Positions 24,938 to 38,999 of a DNA stretch of 64,000 bases are shown piece by piece (positions within the stretch are counted from its first letter, which is position 1; every line of letters starts with the position of its first letter). The position numbers were made by a program, and so were the translations under genes. Under the pieces are notes generated by a model, which was given only the letters and a program-made list of their open reading frames with translations, made no database searches and was not told where the DNA came from. Source of the DNA: Guadua angustifolia (taxonomy: Eukaryota > Streptophyta > Magnoliopsida > Poales > Poaceae); assembly GCA_036346375.1 (NCBI GenBank), contig CM070511.1, positions 9,672,001-9,736,000 on the forward strand, given 5' to 3'.

Positions 24938-25188
24938 CTGGTCATGTGCCCGTACGTTGCAACGAAATATCAATTTGTGATAAAAATTTATTTGCAAAAA
25001 GCACTAATCTTGTTTGAATAATACTGTTCAATCTGAATGTACAATGGTTGAAACTCAATTTGTGATAAAAAAGTGTATTTGCAAAGAGCACTAACAGTGG
25101 CAAAGATGGATAATTAAAGAGCAGTGGTAAAGGTGGGTAATTTTGATAAAGTGATGCGGGAAGAAACTCTTGCTTTATATAGTTGAGA
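24938..25188 (-). mobile_element. Short non-autonomous Helitron, 251 bp, minus strand
   Basis: On the minus strand it starts TCTCAACTATATAAAG at 25188 after an A, and ends with GTTGCAACGTACGGGCACAT followed by gaccag and then T. This fits the Helitron pattern (5' TC, 3' hairpin before CTRR, insertion between A and T), with CCAG in place of CTAG. The body resembles the copy at 25507-25790. Confidence 0.6.
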
Positions 25189-25506
25189 TTCCAAATTAAA
25201 ATAAAAGCAAGAAGATATCGAGTCAAGCGAGATGACGTTGAGTCAGCCTTAGTGCGCGCACCGTGTTTGAGTCGAAGTTTGGGGAAAGGGGTGATATATA
25301 AGCAAGAGAAAAGGGGGTGTTAACGCCGCCCTGAACCACCAGACACACTGCCACGTCTACGTTGTGCATGAGTCGTCGCTCCAATCACGTCGCAGGTTAC
25401 CATCGCCTATGGCCACGCACCAAGCTGCATCGTGTCATCGCCTCCAACACCCTCAGCATCATGGTTGCCGAAGAAAGAGGAGACCTCAAATTAGAGATAC
25501 CCATTA

Positions 25507-25790
25507 TCTCTACTATATAAAGTGAGAGTTTCTTCCCACGTCACTTCATCAAAATTACCCACCTTTGCCACTGCTCTTTAGTTACCCACCTTTACCCGCG
25601 TCACTTCATCAAAATTATCCATCTTTGCCACTGCTCTTTAGTTACCCACCTTTACCCGCGCCATTTCATCAAAATTACCTACCTTTGCCACTGCTCTTTA
25701 ATTACCCCCTTTGCCACTGTTAATGCTCTTTGCAAATAAATTTTTTATCACAAATTGAGTTTCCGTTGCAACGCACGAGCACATGGCTAG
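25507..25790 (+). mobile_element. Short non-autonomous Helitron, 284 bp, plus strand
   Basis: It starts TCTCTACTATATAAAG after an A and ends GTTGCAACGCACGAGCACAT then ggCTAG followed by T, the standard Helitron termini and A|T insertion. The interior has about 2.7 copies of a 60-bp unit (cacttcatcaaaattaccca..., from about 25551 to 25715). There is no Rep/helicase, so it is non-autonomous. Confidence 0.75.
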
Positions 25791-26160
25791 TTGTATATAC
25801 AAATATCAGTTTCAATATATTGTCTTGTGAGACTTATAACATGGATCTAGACCATCGTATCAGTAAGAGAATCAAAAGCAAATATAAAATTTCGAAACTT
25901 GGCAATGACATATACAAAATTTATTTCTATTTTTAATCATATCTAATACTCATACCACTTAAAAAGAGTTGGTGAATGCTGAGTGATGCTTTCTCCCTCC
26001 CACCCCTGGACATGGTTCATGTGTAGTTGCTATTGCAACTGCAACTTAAATAGTTGCAATAGCACAACAGGATACCAGATGGACGGCTCAGATTGTGCGT
26101 GGTACTATAGCACTATTTTTACCGTGGTAACCAGCATTGCCATGTCATGATCATTTAATT
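25791..26160. other. Spacer before the CACTA element
   Basis: AT-rich DNA with a small gcaactgcaact/tagttgcaatag inverted motif near 26033-26063. No gene seen. Confidence 0.4.
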
Positions 26161-26629
26161 AGTCACTACAGGAATGCTTTTCGTCGGCAATATCCTTATT
26201 TTCGTCGGGCCACGGCCGTCAGAGATAAGGAGCCGAAAGTTAGCTTAATTTTAAATGGCGGTGAAAAATTAGTTATTTTCGTCGGCCAAGAGTGCGCCGA
26301 AGCGAAAGTTCTCTTGATTAAGCCACAATTTTAAATAACAACTGGCAAGAGAAGAAGAAATAATTTTTAAATGGGTTTTAGTTGAACCTACGAAAGTTAA
26401 TGGTTTTATTTTCGTCGGTTTTCGCCTAGCCCACGAAATTTAATTAGGTTAATTTTTGTCGGTTTACGTCTAGCCCACGAAAGTTAATTAGGTTAATTTT
26501 CGTCGGCTTGCTTGGCCCACGAAAGTTAATTAGGTTAATTTTCGTGGGTTTTTCTGGCCGATGAAAATTATTTTGGAGCTGACAAAAAAATAGCCCTTTA
26601 AACCCATTTTTCATACAGATTTAAACAAA

Positions 26630-26735
26630 TATCATTCATTTATACATATATCATTCATTCATCCACATATCTCATTCATTCATCCACATATATCATTCAT
26701 ACACGATATATCATTCATTCATTCTTGTATCGCAT
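26630..26735. repeat. cattcatccacatatat-type tandem repeat, first block
   Basis: Irregular copies of atatcattcattcatccac inside the CACTA element. The same motif recurs at 28120-28270 and 28350-28390. Confidence 0.7.
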
Positions 26736-27770
26736 GGAATATAAAAGGCTCTTCCTCGCTAAATAGACATACCATCCACCAAAATCATTCACTTTTGTTT
26801 ATGTCACCATTATACTAAAGTGATCGAGTGTTCATGACAAAGATATGGTGTGCTCTGGCCCGCACAAAAATAAACTAAGATCTTTCTCATAAAAATATGC
26901 AGAGAGATTTTTTCGCACAAGGATAGAAGAATAAAGAGTGACATTAAAGATTTTTTCGCAAAATGATAATGATACCAGCAAAGAAGAGTTGGAGTATAAT
27001 GAGAATAGCATTTCCAGTTCCAAGCTGGCTTACACTGCCATACATTCCAGACAGAACATATGCCACTGCTTCCCCAATAGCAATCAGGATGCCAAGCAAC
27101 TTTTGGGCACCATTCCTGGGTTTAAAAAAAAAAGAACACCATAAATCATAAGACCATTCTAGAATTAAAAAGTGTACAGTAAATCACAAGACAATTACTT
27201 AATAGAGGAAATACAAACCGGAAGCCTTGGAATTGTAACTAATCAGATTTTCAATATAGAAAAAATATGCCTGTATACCTTTCTAGTTCAACTAACTAGG
27301 AAATTTTCCCTGTGCACTTAATTAACATTGTTCATTCAATACCAAAACCAGTATCTTGAAGTAGTGTCTTCTTTCATAAATAGATACAACATACTCGGTA
27401 AAAACATAGCATTTTTAACTTGCCGTGCCACAACCAACAACCAATAAAGGCGGTCCTTATACGCTAAGATAAGCAAGCGATATGTTGTGTATGTTATAAC
27501 TGGATTTTATTTTTGATATCCATGAAATTTAAATGCATAAGAGATCCAATTACTTACGAGAAGAACATGTGAAGCCATGAACAATTAGGCTTTCCTCCCC
27601 ACACATGCATGTGGTCGCTTAACTGGGAGACATATGTATCGAAATCCCCATCAACAAACACGCAAAGTGGTGTGATGAAGAAATTTAACGATTCAAAATG
27701 TATCGATAATAACCATTGGTGGCTCAATTTAGACTTAGAAACGTAAGAATAAACATCACAATAAGAAAGT

Positions 27771-27889
27771 GTATCAAGATATGAACTAACCATTCATCTC
27801 TTCCGTCTCTTAACAAATTCATCAGCAACCTGTGTATCAAGATATGAACTAACCATTCAGTCTCTTCCGTCTCTTAACAAATTCATCAA
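27771..27889. repeat. 63-bp-period tandem duplication in CACTA
   Basis: Two almost identical copies of a unit beginning gtatcaagatatgaactaac start at 27771 and 27834. Confidence 0.85.
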
Positions 27890-28119
27890 GAACTTTGCAA
27901 AGATGAAGTTAAATAGGAGCTTCAGAGAAGAAAGTCAATAACACTAATAACCAATTACCCATAAGCATTCCGACATACCGGTGCCCTTAATTCATCACTA
28001 GCTTTCTCTGAAGATCTTCATTAGGTATGGGTTTCCCGACCAAACGCATGCCCCATGACAAAATGCATTTCTCACGATCCAGAATAATCTGTAGATTTTC
28101 TTCCCATGAGTTTCTCACC

Positions 28120-28270
28120 ACCACATATATCATTCATCCACACATATATCATTCATTCATTCATCCATATATATCATTCATCCATTCATTCATCCACATA
28201 TATCATTCATTCATCCACATATATCATTCATCCACATCATTCATTCACATATATCATTCATACACACATA
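28120..28270. repeat. cattcatccacatatat-type tandem repeat, second block
   Basis: About eight irregular copies of catatatcattcatccaca. Frames through it encode Ile-His-Ser-Phe repeats that are a by-product of the motif, not a gene. Confidence 0.8.
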
Positions 28271-28905
28271 AAGTATTATGGATACGATTCAAATACTGAT
28301 TAAACGTGTTCTAAATAGTCCACCAAGGAAAATGCACATACTGCTAGTCATACACATAATATCATTCATCCACACATAATAATATCATTTCACAGATTAT
28401 TACCAAACATCTCAAGATTACAAATCACGAGGGTCACGAGGGTCATTTGAGTTATGGCGCTTCTGCATGAGCCAAATAGGTTTTGCACGAATTGAGATGG
28501 CCTCTCGGAATCCTAAAGATAAAAATTCACGATTAGTCAAAAAATTGTGCGAAGTAACAAAACTAACCAAGAATATGATAAGTGACAAACGAACATGCTC
28601 TCCAGTCTTCTTTGGTCGTGGCGTGGCGTTTAATAAACTTTGGGCGTGTTGTCCCCGATCCCTACGATCTGATGAGACCAAAGTTAGCTAGATTAAAGTG
28701 TGGATAGAATATACTAAGTTTAGCTAGATTGACCATATATACTCTTGGGATTTTCTTTTCATATGTAGTATTGTATTTGGTTTCTATGAATTGAAAATGT
28801 AGAATCATGTCATGTTGATAGTGCAATTCAAACATAAGTATAATAATCAGTCTTTGTCAACAAACATGTCTAGATTGCTATGCAGAGTCTATTTATTCTC
28901 TCCTT

Positions 28906-29007
28906 TTTGACGACATATGCAAAGTCCAAATTAACCCATGACCAAAGAAAATATAGGTTACTTCCTTGTTTGACGACATATGCAAAGTCCAAATTAACCC
29001 ATGACCA
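28906..29007. repeat. 63-bp-period tandem duplication in CACTA
   Basis: tgacgacatatgcaaagtcc and the following 18 bases occur at 28908 and again at 28971. Confidence 0.85.
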
Positions 29008-29879
29008 TGGATTAGTGCCTAGTGTAGAATGGTGACTTAACCCTACCCACCTTGTTTTTTACTAATGCCGGACAAATGCCATGGTTGCTCAAAGCATTTT
29101 CTTGAAATATCATATACTCTAGCAATGAGTTAGCTTACTTTGACAATACTACAACACTACCAACTCTTGGAGCTAATCTGCTTGGGTAGTGCCATAGTAG
29201 ATAGTACTATAGTTATAGCTAGTAAAAGGAAAATTCAATACTACAAGTGAAAGGATGCATGACCCATTAAGGCTTATTCTCACTTTCTCCCTCTCTTAGA
29301 GATGTGTCGAGGCCGAAAATAGGCCATGCCTCCAAAACCACCAACAATTCACCCTCAAGTGGTGACACATCATGTAAGTAAGAAAGGAAAGAAGGAATAA
29401 TAGAAATGTTGTCATACTGTCTTCCTTGCTGTGATTTGCCATCATAAATACTTTGCACAATACAATAGAGTTATCATTTGGGTTCATGCTTAGACCAAGT
29501 TTAGCTAACCTGAGCTGCAGGAGAAGGTGCCGGAGGATACATCCCCCATTGTGGCGGTGGTGGTGGCGGCTGCCATGGTGGAAAGACAATGGTGCAGCCT
29601 CGCTTCTTTGGAACATTGCTGTAAATGCAATGTGTCAATTTCATATATTGTTGCATGCTCGGAATGCTAATTGTTGAGGGCTCAGACTTACTTGAATAGC
29701 CGCTTCTTCTTTGTGCCATGTCTTGAGCATAGTATGCCTCCTGCGACCTTTGATGTTCATCCATGACCTTAGCTCCTCGCAGACCTAGCAACCTCTACCT
29801 CCTGCTCTCGTGGGCGACGGCTACTAACCCCGAGCTCTGCGAAGACCCTCTCGAGCTCGCACCTCCCTCGAGTCAATCA

Positions 29880-32790
29880 CTCCGGTGAACATGGAGTACC
29901 TTCAAAATCTGAAACACAAAGGCTTTAGAACTTCAATTTATTGCTCGCATTAACAAAGTTTGAGAAACTATGACATTTTACCGTCCATGGCCCTTTCCGC
30001 CTCCGTTAGCATGCACGCCACGCCATCAATAGGTTCCTTCCGCCAATCGTAGCCTTCACCATGACGCTGACCATTTCACGCCCATAGCTCTCCTGCAGGT
30101 GACGAACCATAAAACTTAGAGCTCGAAAGTTGATGAGAACTCAATGAAAATTGTGGATAACTCACCAGTCGATCTGAGGCCACCTGAGTGCACAGCTGCT
30201 CGGGGTGTGATGGGTCTCGTCCCTTATGACCTCGCACATAAACTTCGATGTCACTCGGCTGAACACTATTTTGAGCCTCCTGTAGTTAGGGGTTAGTGGC
30301 ATACATATACTTGTGAATATGTTCTTGCAAATATTTGGTGCGACCTGTCTTACCATGCGTTTAGCCATACGGATGTGTCCATCACCGCCATACGTATGGC
30401 CTCCGCCTTCGCCTCTGTAGTCTCTGTGCTTCCTTGACTTCGCGATCCATTCAAGAGAAGCCCATCGCTGACAAAGAGCCCTTAAGCATCTCTGGGCGGT
30501 CTTCCATCCATGGAAGTGTGACACGCAAACATGTGTTAATACATCAAAACAATATTAACATCACAACCTAATGACCATAAACCCTAATATGCTTTACACC
30601 CCATCTTGTTCTTCGGTCAAGTAAGTTTCCGGTCGGCCAAAACTTGCCCGTTCGACGCCCTATGCCCTTCAAGTACATATTTGTTGCTTGAATCCGGGCA
30701 TTGGAGAATGCATCCCTGACTACCTTCGTTGCATTGGTATGGAACACATTAGTCGCGTGGCCCAATTGGGCAGGATCATCCAAATGGTAACGTTTCTGCA
30801 ATGTCACATTTAAGAATTGTTATTACAAAATTATAGAACTCAACAATTTCATGACTCAAAATATATATTCCTGTAAGTAGTGCATTCATACGTGGAAATG
30901 TTAACTAATTGCTATTACAGTATTACATGATTGTACTCATCGTTCCACTCATCAAAACCTGTCATCTGCTATGTTGTAACAGTCCTACTTGCATCAATAT
31001 AAACTAACCAAGCACCAGAAAATACCCTACCCAATTGACTAGCCAAGCACAAAAAAAAAAGAATAGTACCAGTATGTAGGTATAGCCATCTAGCTAGTCT
31101 AGAGAGTTTGAGTTGAGAGTTTGCACATTGAGAAAAATCTAGTAGTATATTGCACATTGAGAGTTTGAGTTGAGACCAAAAGTGCAGACATCACAACAAA
31201 AGAATCAAAAAAAGAAAGAGAGATAGAGTAATGCAAGTCACAATAACTACACCACATGTGTAAATCTTTGTAGTTGCTATCCAGACTTTGACTCATCTAT
31301 CTCGCACAAAAATGGTGTATTAGTAGTGCTACAAGACAAGCTGAGCAAAGGCCCTATGTGTAAAGGCCATCATTTTTGACAAAAGAGAAGTTTGCTACTG
31401 CTACATTTCTAGTAAATGAACATAACAAGAGTGAAGAGATTAGCTGATTTACGCTCCTTGTGTTTCCTATGCCTGAACCTTGGCAATTCCTTTGTAAAGA
31501 TCATCTCGATTTACGCTGCATATTGAATCACCGAAAGTTGTATTGATTTGTTCATGCTTTTGGTAAAATCTTGATTCGCTCCTATCACAATTGTTGGCAC
31601 TGAAAGTGTGAAAACTAGTAAAATAGATTTTGTCAACGAATTCTGTCAAGTGGCTTCTTAGCTGCATCTTATTCTTATTCATTAACTGTTAGCTCGCTAG
31701 TACTTTTTCCGACCACCACATATGTTAATCTTTATTTATCATTTTGGCTTAGCATTGTTTTTTACTTTGTTTCTTCATTGCAGCCATGTATGATGCCTAT
31801 GGAAATGCTCTGGAATGCTCTGGCTTATCATTTTGGCTTAGCATTGTTTTTTACTTTGTTTCTTCATTGCGGCGAACAACCGAGAATAAAAATTTTGGCA
31901 AGCGATCAAGTATCTGTACATAAAAACTCAAATATCTTAAATATGAACTGCTCCTTTTAAATGCTTGTTTTGTGTTCTTGCATGTCTTTTATATGAACTG
32001 TTTCCTTTTAAATGACAATTTTCATTTGTGCATGCAAAGCTTTGGGGTACATACTTATTTCAAAGCCCGACTTTATGCTACTGAAAGATATCTTAAATCT
32101 AATAGAGGCATCACTATCTTACGGTGTTGATTATAGATTAAAGGTATAAGCAGTTAAGACACTCTTCTTGTAATGATATCTACTCGCATGGCATCACAAT
32201 TGTTATTACAAAATTGCTAGTAAATACAAATCCAAAGCGGGGTTATAGAGAATCTTACCCGAAGTCATTCCACACTGCTCCTGAGCATTTACATAGTTCA
32301 CATCAGAGATAGCTTGTAATGCTTCCAACTTGTGGCGAGAATCGCTCACCAAATTTCACTTTACTCACCATTCCGGGTAGTGCAAGCAGCAGAGGTTACC
32401 CAAGACTGGCGTTAACCTGCCTATGGTGTCCTCTGCCGTCGAAACCCGTGTCATCCCATGAGCTGCAAAAAACACAAACTCTATAGATCTAGATCTAAAG
32501 TAAACAACATAAAACAAACATAAATAAATGTTCTCACCTATCGCCAATTGGTCTGATCACAACCTTGTCCTCCTCGCGCGCGGGCACCGGAGGAGGGGCG
32601 ACAACATGGCTCCTCCTAGTGCGCCTCCGCACTACGCTACAACCTTCAGCCGAATCCTCCTGGTCCTCCTCATCCTCCTGGTGCTCCTCATCCACCTGGT
32701 CCTCCTCATCCACCTGGTGCTCCTCGTCCTCGCCGGCCGCATCTGCATCTGCACCGGCCACTTCTTCCTCCGACGCTGTGTCATCCTGCG
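29880..32790 (-). pseudogene. Transposase_24-like (plant Ptta/En/Spm) gene of the CACTA element
   Basis: Minus-strand coding blocks appear in order. An acidic block (32534-32790) repeats EEHQVDEEDQ-like residues and then continues into RRRTRRS. A block at 30568-30807 contains LGHATNVFHTNATKVVRDAF and then IQATNMYLKG. A block at 30162-30524 has CLRALCQRWASLEWIAKSRK followed by GGGHTYGGDGHIRMAKRM. The W-x-S..EW..S/K..G-x-H-T-x-G pattern is typical of the second CACTA gene, whose protein probably binds element ends. The blocks sit in different frames with long gaps, so introns and decay cannot be separated by eye. Confidence 0.6.
31738..31873. repeat. Direct repeat of about 48 bp in CACTA
   Basis: tatcattttggcttagcatt and the following 28 bases occur at about 31736 and 31827, separated by a short spacer containing duplicated ctggaatgctctgg motifs. 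Confidence 0.75.
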
Positions 32791-33158
32791 AAATTATATA
32801 AGAGATAAGTACATATTAAATGCTAGGTACATATAAGAGATTAGTACATATAAGATATGAAATGCTAGGTACCTCGGTTCTTTGAAGTGCGATCGGTCGT
32901 CCCTGCAATTTAAGCATACGTGTCTCAACAAGTCTTGGCGTCTTTGGCTTCTGAACTCATCGCCTGAAAAAGAGACTCTCGCCCGCCAGACAGGTAGCAT
33001 CTTGCTCAATAACACCGAGGAAGCCCTTCGCCGTTTGCTTGACCTTGCGCGACATCTGTTCAAGAAATAAGTACAAGGTAGTAATACATGAACATAATAA
33101 TAAATGGACAAAATAATAGCTAAAATAAAAATAAGAACTATAAATTAATGTTTACTTG

Positions 33159-36100
33159 TCAAAATTCATCAGCATCACGATCAAGTAGTCCCCTTTTACA
33201 TAAAGACTGCCACGCAAATTTTTTCTTCACTGGCTGTCGTTTTCGTTTCTCGGGAACAATTACATCGTCACGGTCTCTAACTAAGGAATCGAGTCCTGAA
33301 CCAAGCTCGATAACAAAAGAGCTTGGCAATTCTTCATCTTGGTAAACCTCATCAACCTCCTCGGCCTCCGGTGACTATCACGATAACCAAAGATCACCAG
33401 AGTATATAACCGTTCACGGGATTAAGCTTTGTATACTACCCACCAAGCACCCGACTTTGTGCATGGATATGGCATATAATAGACACGCTCAACTTGATGT
33501 GCAAGGATAAAATTATCGTAGCCCTTAAGCCTATCGTTGTGTTTCACTTTCACCATGCCATACTGGTTTTGTCGAGTCCCTTTATTGTTATCGAACCATT
33601 CACAATCAAAGAAGACTACTTTAAGTTTCTTGTCCCCGCAAAACTAAACTTGAGGATGTTTTGAATGATTCCATAATAATTAGTTTCCGCCCTTGTGCAT
33701 CGATTGCCCTAGTCACAACTCCAGATTAGTTGTGGATGCAAGAGAAGACACCTTCACAGCTTGGCTCAGCAGGCGGAACCCATTGACATCGTAACGGCCA
33801 TAGCTTTTAATAGCCACCCTTCCGTAAGATAGCTAACGCAAGTCCTGATGGGCGTTTGCGTCTTTCACGCACTGCATTATAAGGACATGACATTATAAGG
33901 ATATATACTATTGAAACGTAACATAATAGAATAACATGTCACGAGAAGATTGTACATGATCTCTGAACCAAGTGATGAAATTTGGCCCTCCATTTATTCC
34001 ATCCCGTCAGATCGTATTTAGTTGTTTGCTCGTAGGTTCTTTGCCTAGAAGTCGGTTTTGCTTATCGAACTCACCGGCGAGAACGTAAATGAATTAGATC
34101 TATAGCGGCATGAACAAAGAGATAACTACACGAGACAACACTTACGTGAAATCTTGTTCCATCTCATCCATATTGGTGTACATGTAAAGCAAAGCGACCT
34201 TCCGTTCTTCACGAGTATAATAGTAGGCCGTGCGACCACCGCAGTTGTGCCCCTCCATTGAAACAGTTTGAGGTCCTTTGCAAGGTGGTTTTTCATTGAC
34301 ATTGTACCGCATCGTAGGAGCATTGACATTGTGTTCCTCGCAAAATATACACTCGAGAAGTATGCTATCTCCTTAATTGAAAATGCTTCCGCGATGCACC
34401 CTTCAACTCTTGCCTTGTTGCCAACCATAGCTCTAAGCTTCTTGAGGGCCCTTTCAATGTGATACATCCACCTATATTGCACAGGGCCACCTACCTTAGC
34501 TTCATATGGAAGATGAACAAGGAGATGTTGCATTGGATTGAAGAACCCTAGAGGGAATATTTTTTCCATCTTACATACAAGCATCGGTATCTCTTTCTCC
34601 AACATCTCCTTCGTGATTTCTTTAGCACATAGTTGTCTATAGAAATAACTTAGCTCAGCTAGCACCTTCCACACATCATCATTAAGGTACCCGCGAAACA
34701 TTACAGGCAGGAGTCTTTCCATGATTATGTGGTAATCATAGCTCTTCAACCCATTTAGCTTCCCTGTCTTCACATTCATAGCCCTTCTCAAGCCTGCAGC
34801 GTAACCATCGGGGAATTTCAGTTTTTTCATCCACCTCAGCACTTCTTTCTTGTCTTTAGGTTTAAGACAAAATGGAGCGCGTGGCTTACTACCACTTTCG
34901 GTGAGCTCAAGGGTTGGGCGGTTACAAATCTCTGCTAAGTCTCTTGGGCCTTGAGGTTGTCTTTTGTTTTGTCCGTCATATCCATGCGTGCTTATGATGC
35001 TTTCGAAACATTACGTTCTGGTGCATAGCGTCAATGTTGTGCATCGAGAATCAACGCCTTGGCATAGGGAGCTCCATATTCGAGATATGTGAGTCGGTTG
35101 TGCTCCACTCCAAAACCTTCGAACCCGCTCAGATCCTTTTGGGACGGTTTACTTAGCTTATCGGCAATTTCTAGCCCGCTTAGGCGCTTGGCGGTCCCTT
35201 TGTGACAATGGTGTTCTTCCTAAAAGCGTTCTTCTGCGTCTAAAGATGTGTCTCGGGGCAAGAAACATCTATGGCAATCGAAGTAGGTGATCTTTCCACC
35301 AAAAGCTAGGCGGAAACAATCCGTGTTGAATCACGATTGACGAGTCAAATTTCCATGACGACTCCATCCAAAGAAAAATACCATAGGCGGAAATCATGAA
35401 TGGACCATAAATCGCAACTCGAAGGTTGAATTTCTTCTTCTTGTAAGAGTTATGCGCTTCAACTCCGTCCCACAAATTGTTTCAACTCTTCGATTAAGGG
35501 TTTGACATCACGTTGGCGTGTCCTGTGATGTTGTGGGCGGTATGATAAGGCATAAGAACATAAACTCATATTTCATGCAAAGAGCGGTGGAAGGTTATAC
35601 GAACAGCAAAGACGGGCCAACAAGAGTAGGAGGCAGCGGATTGGCGAAGGTGTGAAGCCATCGATGCGCCAACCCAATGTGAACATTTCTCGCATCATGG
35701 CGAAGTCTGCGTCAAAGCCGCCGAGCCCTCCATACCTCACCATCATCTGGTGCACCATCACTCCGTCGTTCTCACGTACACCTTCCTTGTGCCACCTCAT
35801 GTGCCTAGCGGTTCTCTTTGAGAAAGCAGGCGTTTGACCCGCGGTGTAATCGGCATGTAACGAAGTTGCTTATGTGCAACATCAGTCATCACATTTGCAC
35901 CGTCTTCATTTACGACCTCGACGTACCTCGGCTTGCCACACTTTAAGCACTTCTTCTCATTCTTATGCGCTTTCCAGAAAAGCATGCAATTGTCTTTGCA
36001 CACATCAATCTTCTCATATTTCATACCAAGAGTAGAAACCAATTTCTTGGCATGGTACATGTCTTTGGGCATGTTATGAGGCTTCGGAAGCACATCACTG

Positions 36101-36613
36101 ATCAAGTTGGAGAGCTCGTTGTAACAATTATTCGAGAAGGTAAACTTTGACTCAATGGCCATGAGCCGTGTCACAAAAGCTAGGAGGTCATACATTGGTT
36201 AGTGCAGCAGCTCTTCCAAGCTTTGAGGGCCTCGAAGAACCTTTCAACCTCTGGTGTGGCGGATCCTCGGAATGTAGTTCGAACTCCAGCCCTATAGCTT
36301 CAAGCATCTCGTCCATCCTATCATCACCGCCCTATCATCATCTACCTCTTCTACTTGACTTGAGAGAATGACTCGTGTGGTGCACCCACAGCTCATAGCT
36401 TGGCATGAAACCGTGCCGACAAAGGTCTAGCGCCACCTTTGTCTTGTCGTGTTTGGACAAATTTTGGCACTTGCCACATGGGCACCTCACCTTATTAGTA
36501 GTAGACAAAGAGAACGCACGGTTCACAAAAGCCGTAGTCTTGGCCACCCACTCATCCGAGTGAGCCCCACTCTTATCCCAACCATCATACATCCATCGCC
36601 GATCGTCACCCAT
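33159..36613 (-). pseudogene. TNP2-like CACTA transposase, decayed
   Basis: Domains appear in the family order on the minus strand. A Transpos_assoc zinc-finger-like N-terminus starts at 36613 (MGDDRRWMYDGWDKSG, then CPCGKC and CRHGFMPSYELWVHH). Transposase_21 parts lie at 35797-36195 (CMLFWKAHKNEKKCLKCGKP) and 35269-35475 (WDGVEAHNSYKKKKFNLRVA). A DUF4218 block spans 34126 to about 34930 (GLKSYDYHIIMERLLPVMFR). A DUF4216 block lies at about 33440-33640 (YGMVKVKHNDRLKGYDNFIL). A basic C-terminus ends at 33159 (VIVPEKRKRQPVKKK). The enzyme cuts and joins the CACTA ends. Frame changes within Transposase_21 and stops between blocks indicate a broken gene, though small introns could explain some gaps. 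Confidence 0.85.
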
Positions 36614-38999
36614 ACTTGAGGCTATAGATTAAAGCAAGTGTAATCATGAGTTTTTTCGTTCCTATATATATCATGGCCCTACATCTATAGGTAAGGATAT
36701 ATCCTAAACCCACCCAAGAGTGGTCGACAGAGCACGGATTTATGATGACCTGTGGGATCGAAGAAATTCGGCTGATATAACCCATTGTTCTCCATCTGCA
36801 CGCCCGGATATGGTGCAGCGGAGAACATCAAGGTTATCTTCGAAATCTCGTTCGGACCCGTGGCTCGTCATAAATACCACGCTCTATCGGTCACTCAAGG
36901 TTTGTCCAAAAGGACAATTTGGGACCAAAGACATCTCACATGTGTGGCGCATGTGTGGCGTGCTTGGTCCTGAACGGTAACACATAGGTTTAAATGACAC
37001 TAACGGCGTAATTTGGAAAGGAAAACAATTATTAGAGTGATGACCAAGCAGTACTCGGATGTAAAAAGAACAAAAGAATAATATCATGGGTTTATTTTTA
37101 CTTTGCACTATTAGTATGGTGATAATATGGTCCCTTGGTCGATGTATCAAACTTCTTATTCACAAATTCACGATATGATATCAATACAAAAAAGTCTTGA
37201 AGAACATGCATATATGAAATAAAATGTATGGTCGGTCAATGTAAGACATGTACATTGTATTATTGACTTGTCTAACCATGTAGTGGTAAGGCTTTAGATA
37301 CCATGCTTATGAGAACTAGTTGTGCGAGGAGAGAAGAGGTTATCGTCCTATCATGCACCTCCACGAGTGTACTCTTAGTGTACTTGCTCGTCGCTATGTT
37401 GGCGAAGTCATAATAGGCGCACCATGGAAGGTTTCGAGGATGTGGTATGTTTAAATTTACGTGAGTTGATTCTTATCTATTTTGCTATACTTGCGTGAAT
37501 TAGTTTGAGAATCATTATATTATACGATGCGATAATTGTGATGTGATTATCACTTGACAATTGAACAAATCCTCACGACTTTTCTTTTATCAAATGGTGC
37601 AGATCACCACATTCAACATTTCATTGGTTGTGCATGGGGCGGTGGCGAGGCGATTCTGCGATAATTACTTAACTACGATCTAATGAATCTTGATGGCAAA
37701 CTTACCTAAATTAATTGCCCAAGCTCAACTTGAAACTTGATCCTTACGTTGTTCAAGAGCATGGGTATTTTCCAAGCAGTCACAAGCCCCAAAACCATAA
37801 CATCGGTTTGATTGGCTACAAGAATTTAAGCTTGTTTTATCCTTTGTTTATCCTATTCCTATTAAACATTATTGTTGTGGTTTTTATGAGCAGAAAAGGA
37901 ACTTGAAAAAGAAGGCGAGTGAAGAGCGGATACTACACACAAAAGAAATTTGTCTCTGGAGACTAATCTTTGTGAAAGGAGCTTACATTTTTGCGACAAA
38001 GCGAGGAAAGGCACCGACCTACATGTTGAAGTTATTCTACACGAGATTGAAACACTCGGCATGTTTCATTTGTCTTTCCTTCTAAGGTTTTGTTCAAATT
38101 TCGCGCTTGTCAATGTTTGGTCTCACTATTTATCGGGGTGCATCGGAGATGAATTTTATGTATTTGGGCTGCAATCTCCTTTATGTATGATGATTTGCTA
38201 ACGGGTAATAACCGATCGACCATTCCATTCTCCTATCGAGTTGTACAACATGGTGTTGAGTATTGATGATTTTTCTCGATTTTGGCCTAATTCTTGATTA
38301 TGCTTGTCTAACCATGTACATTGTATTATCCTAGATTGCTCAACTTTCATTTGTGAGTCATCGCTTTATCTTCCATTTAACACGGCATCAACACATACTA
38401 GCGTGTGCTCTATAGGCAACATCCATAATAAAAATAACAGTGCAAGTAAAAATGCGGAACGGAAAAACAACTAGATTTGCTCGGGGCTTTGAGATAGATG
38501 GATTACCTGATTCCTTCGCCTGGCTACAACCTTTGCTCCTCGAAATCATTGTTCTTGAGAAAAGCATGACAAACCAAGGCATCTCGAATGACATGTAGAC
38601 GACATTACGAGAATCTGTGATCGATATATACACTAGCAATCAACAATGGGCGAGGGCAACACATTACGATTTGTAACCCCCAATTCCAAGATTCAATTTC
38701 TAAACTACCCAAACCTTAACACCCAAATTCAACGAAATGGCTAAATCAAGAGGAAGCACGGCACACAGGGAGCGGGTCGATTAGCGGCGTCGGCGGCGCA
38801 TGCATGGCCGGAAGGCGACAGTGGCGTCGAAGTGGCGCAAGCATCATGTGCATCATGAGCGAGCTACACAAGGCGGCGAGGGGCGGGCGCGCGCACAGGC
38901 GAGGCGGCAATGACGGCATGGAGATGAGCGGAGTGAACGTGAAAATGCCGTGCCGAGCGAGCCTTGATACAATAGGGTTATGAGCTATTTTCGTGGGTT
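36614..38999. other. CACTA 5' side, non-coding
   Basis: This lies upstream of the TNP2-like gene on its own strand. AT-rich DNA with no protein match; 38760-38960 is GC-rich and could include the element's promoter or first exon. tgtctaaccatgtacattgt-like motifs occur near 37269 and 38309. Confidence 0.4.

Noticed and set aside
28027..28303. His/Ser/Ile repeat protein
   Set aside because: It is a translation of the cattcatccacatatat tandem repeat in the CACTA element.
26630..28390. CRISPR-like array
   Set aside because: The repeats are irregular and contiguous, with no unique spacers, and the DNA is eukaryotic.
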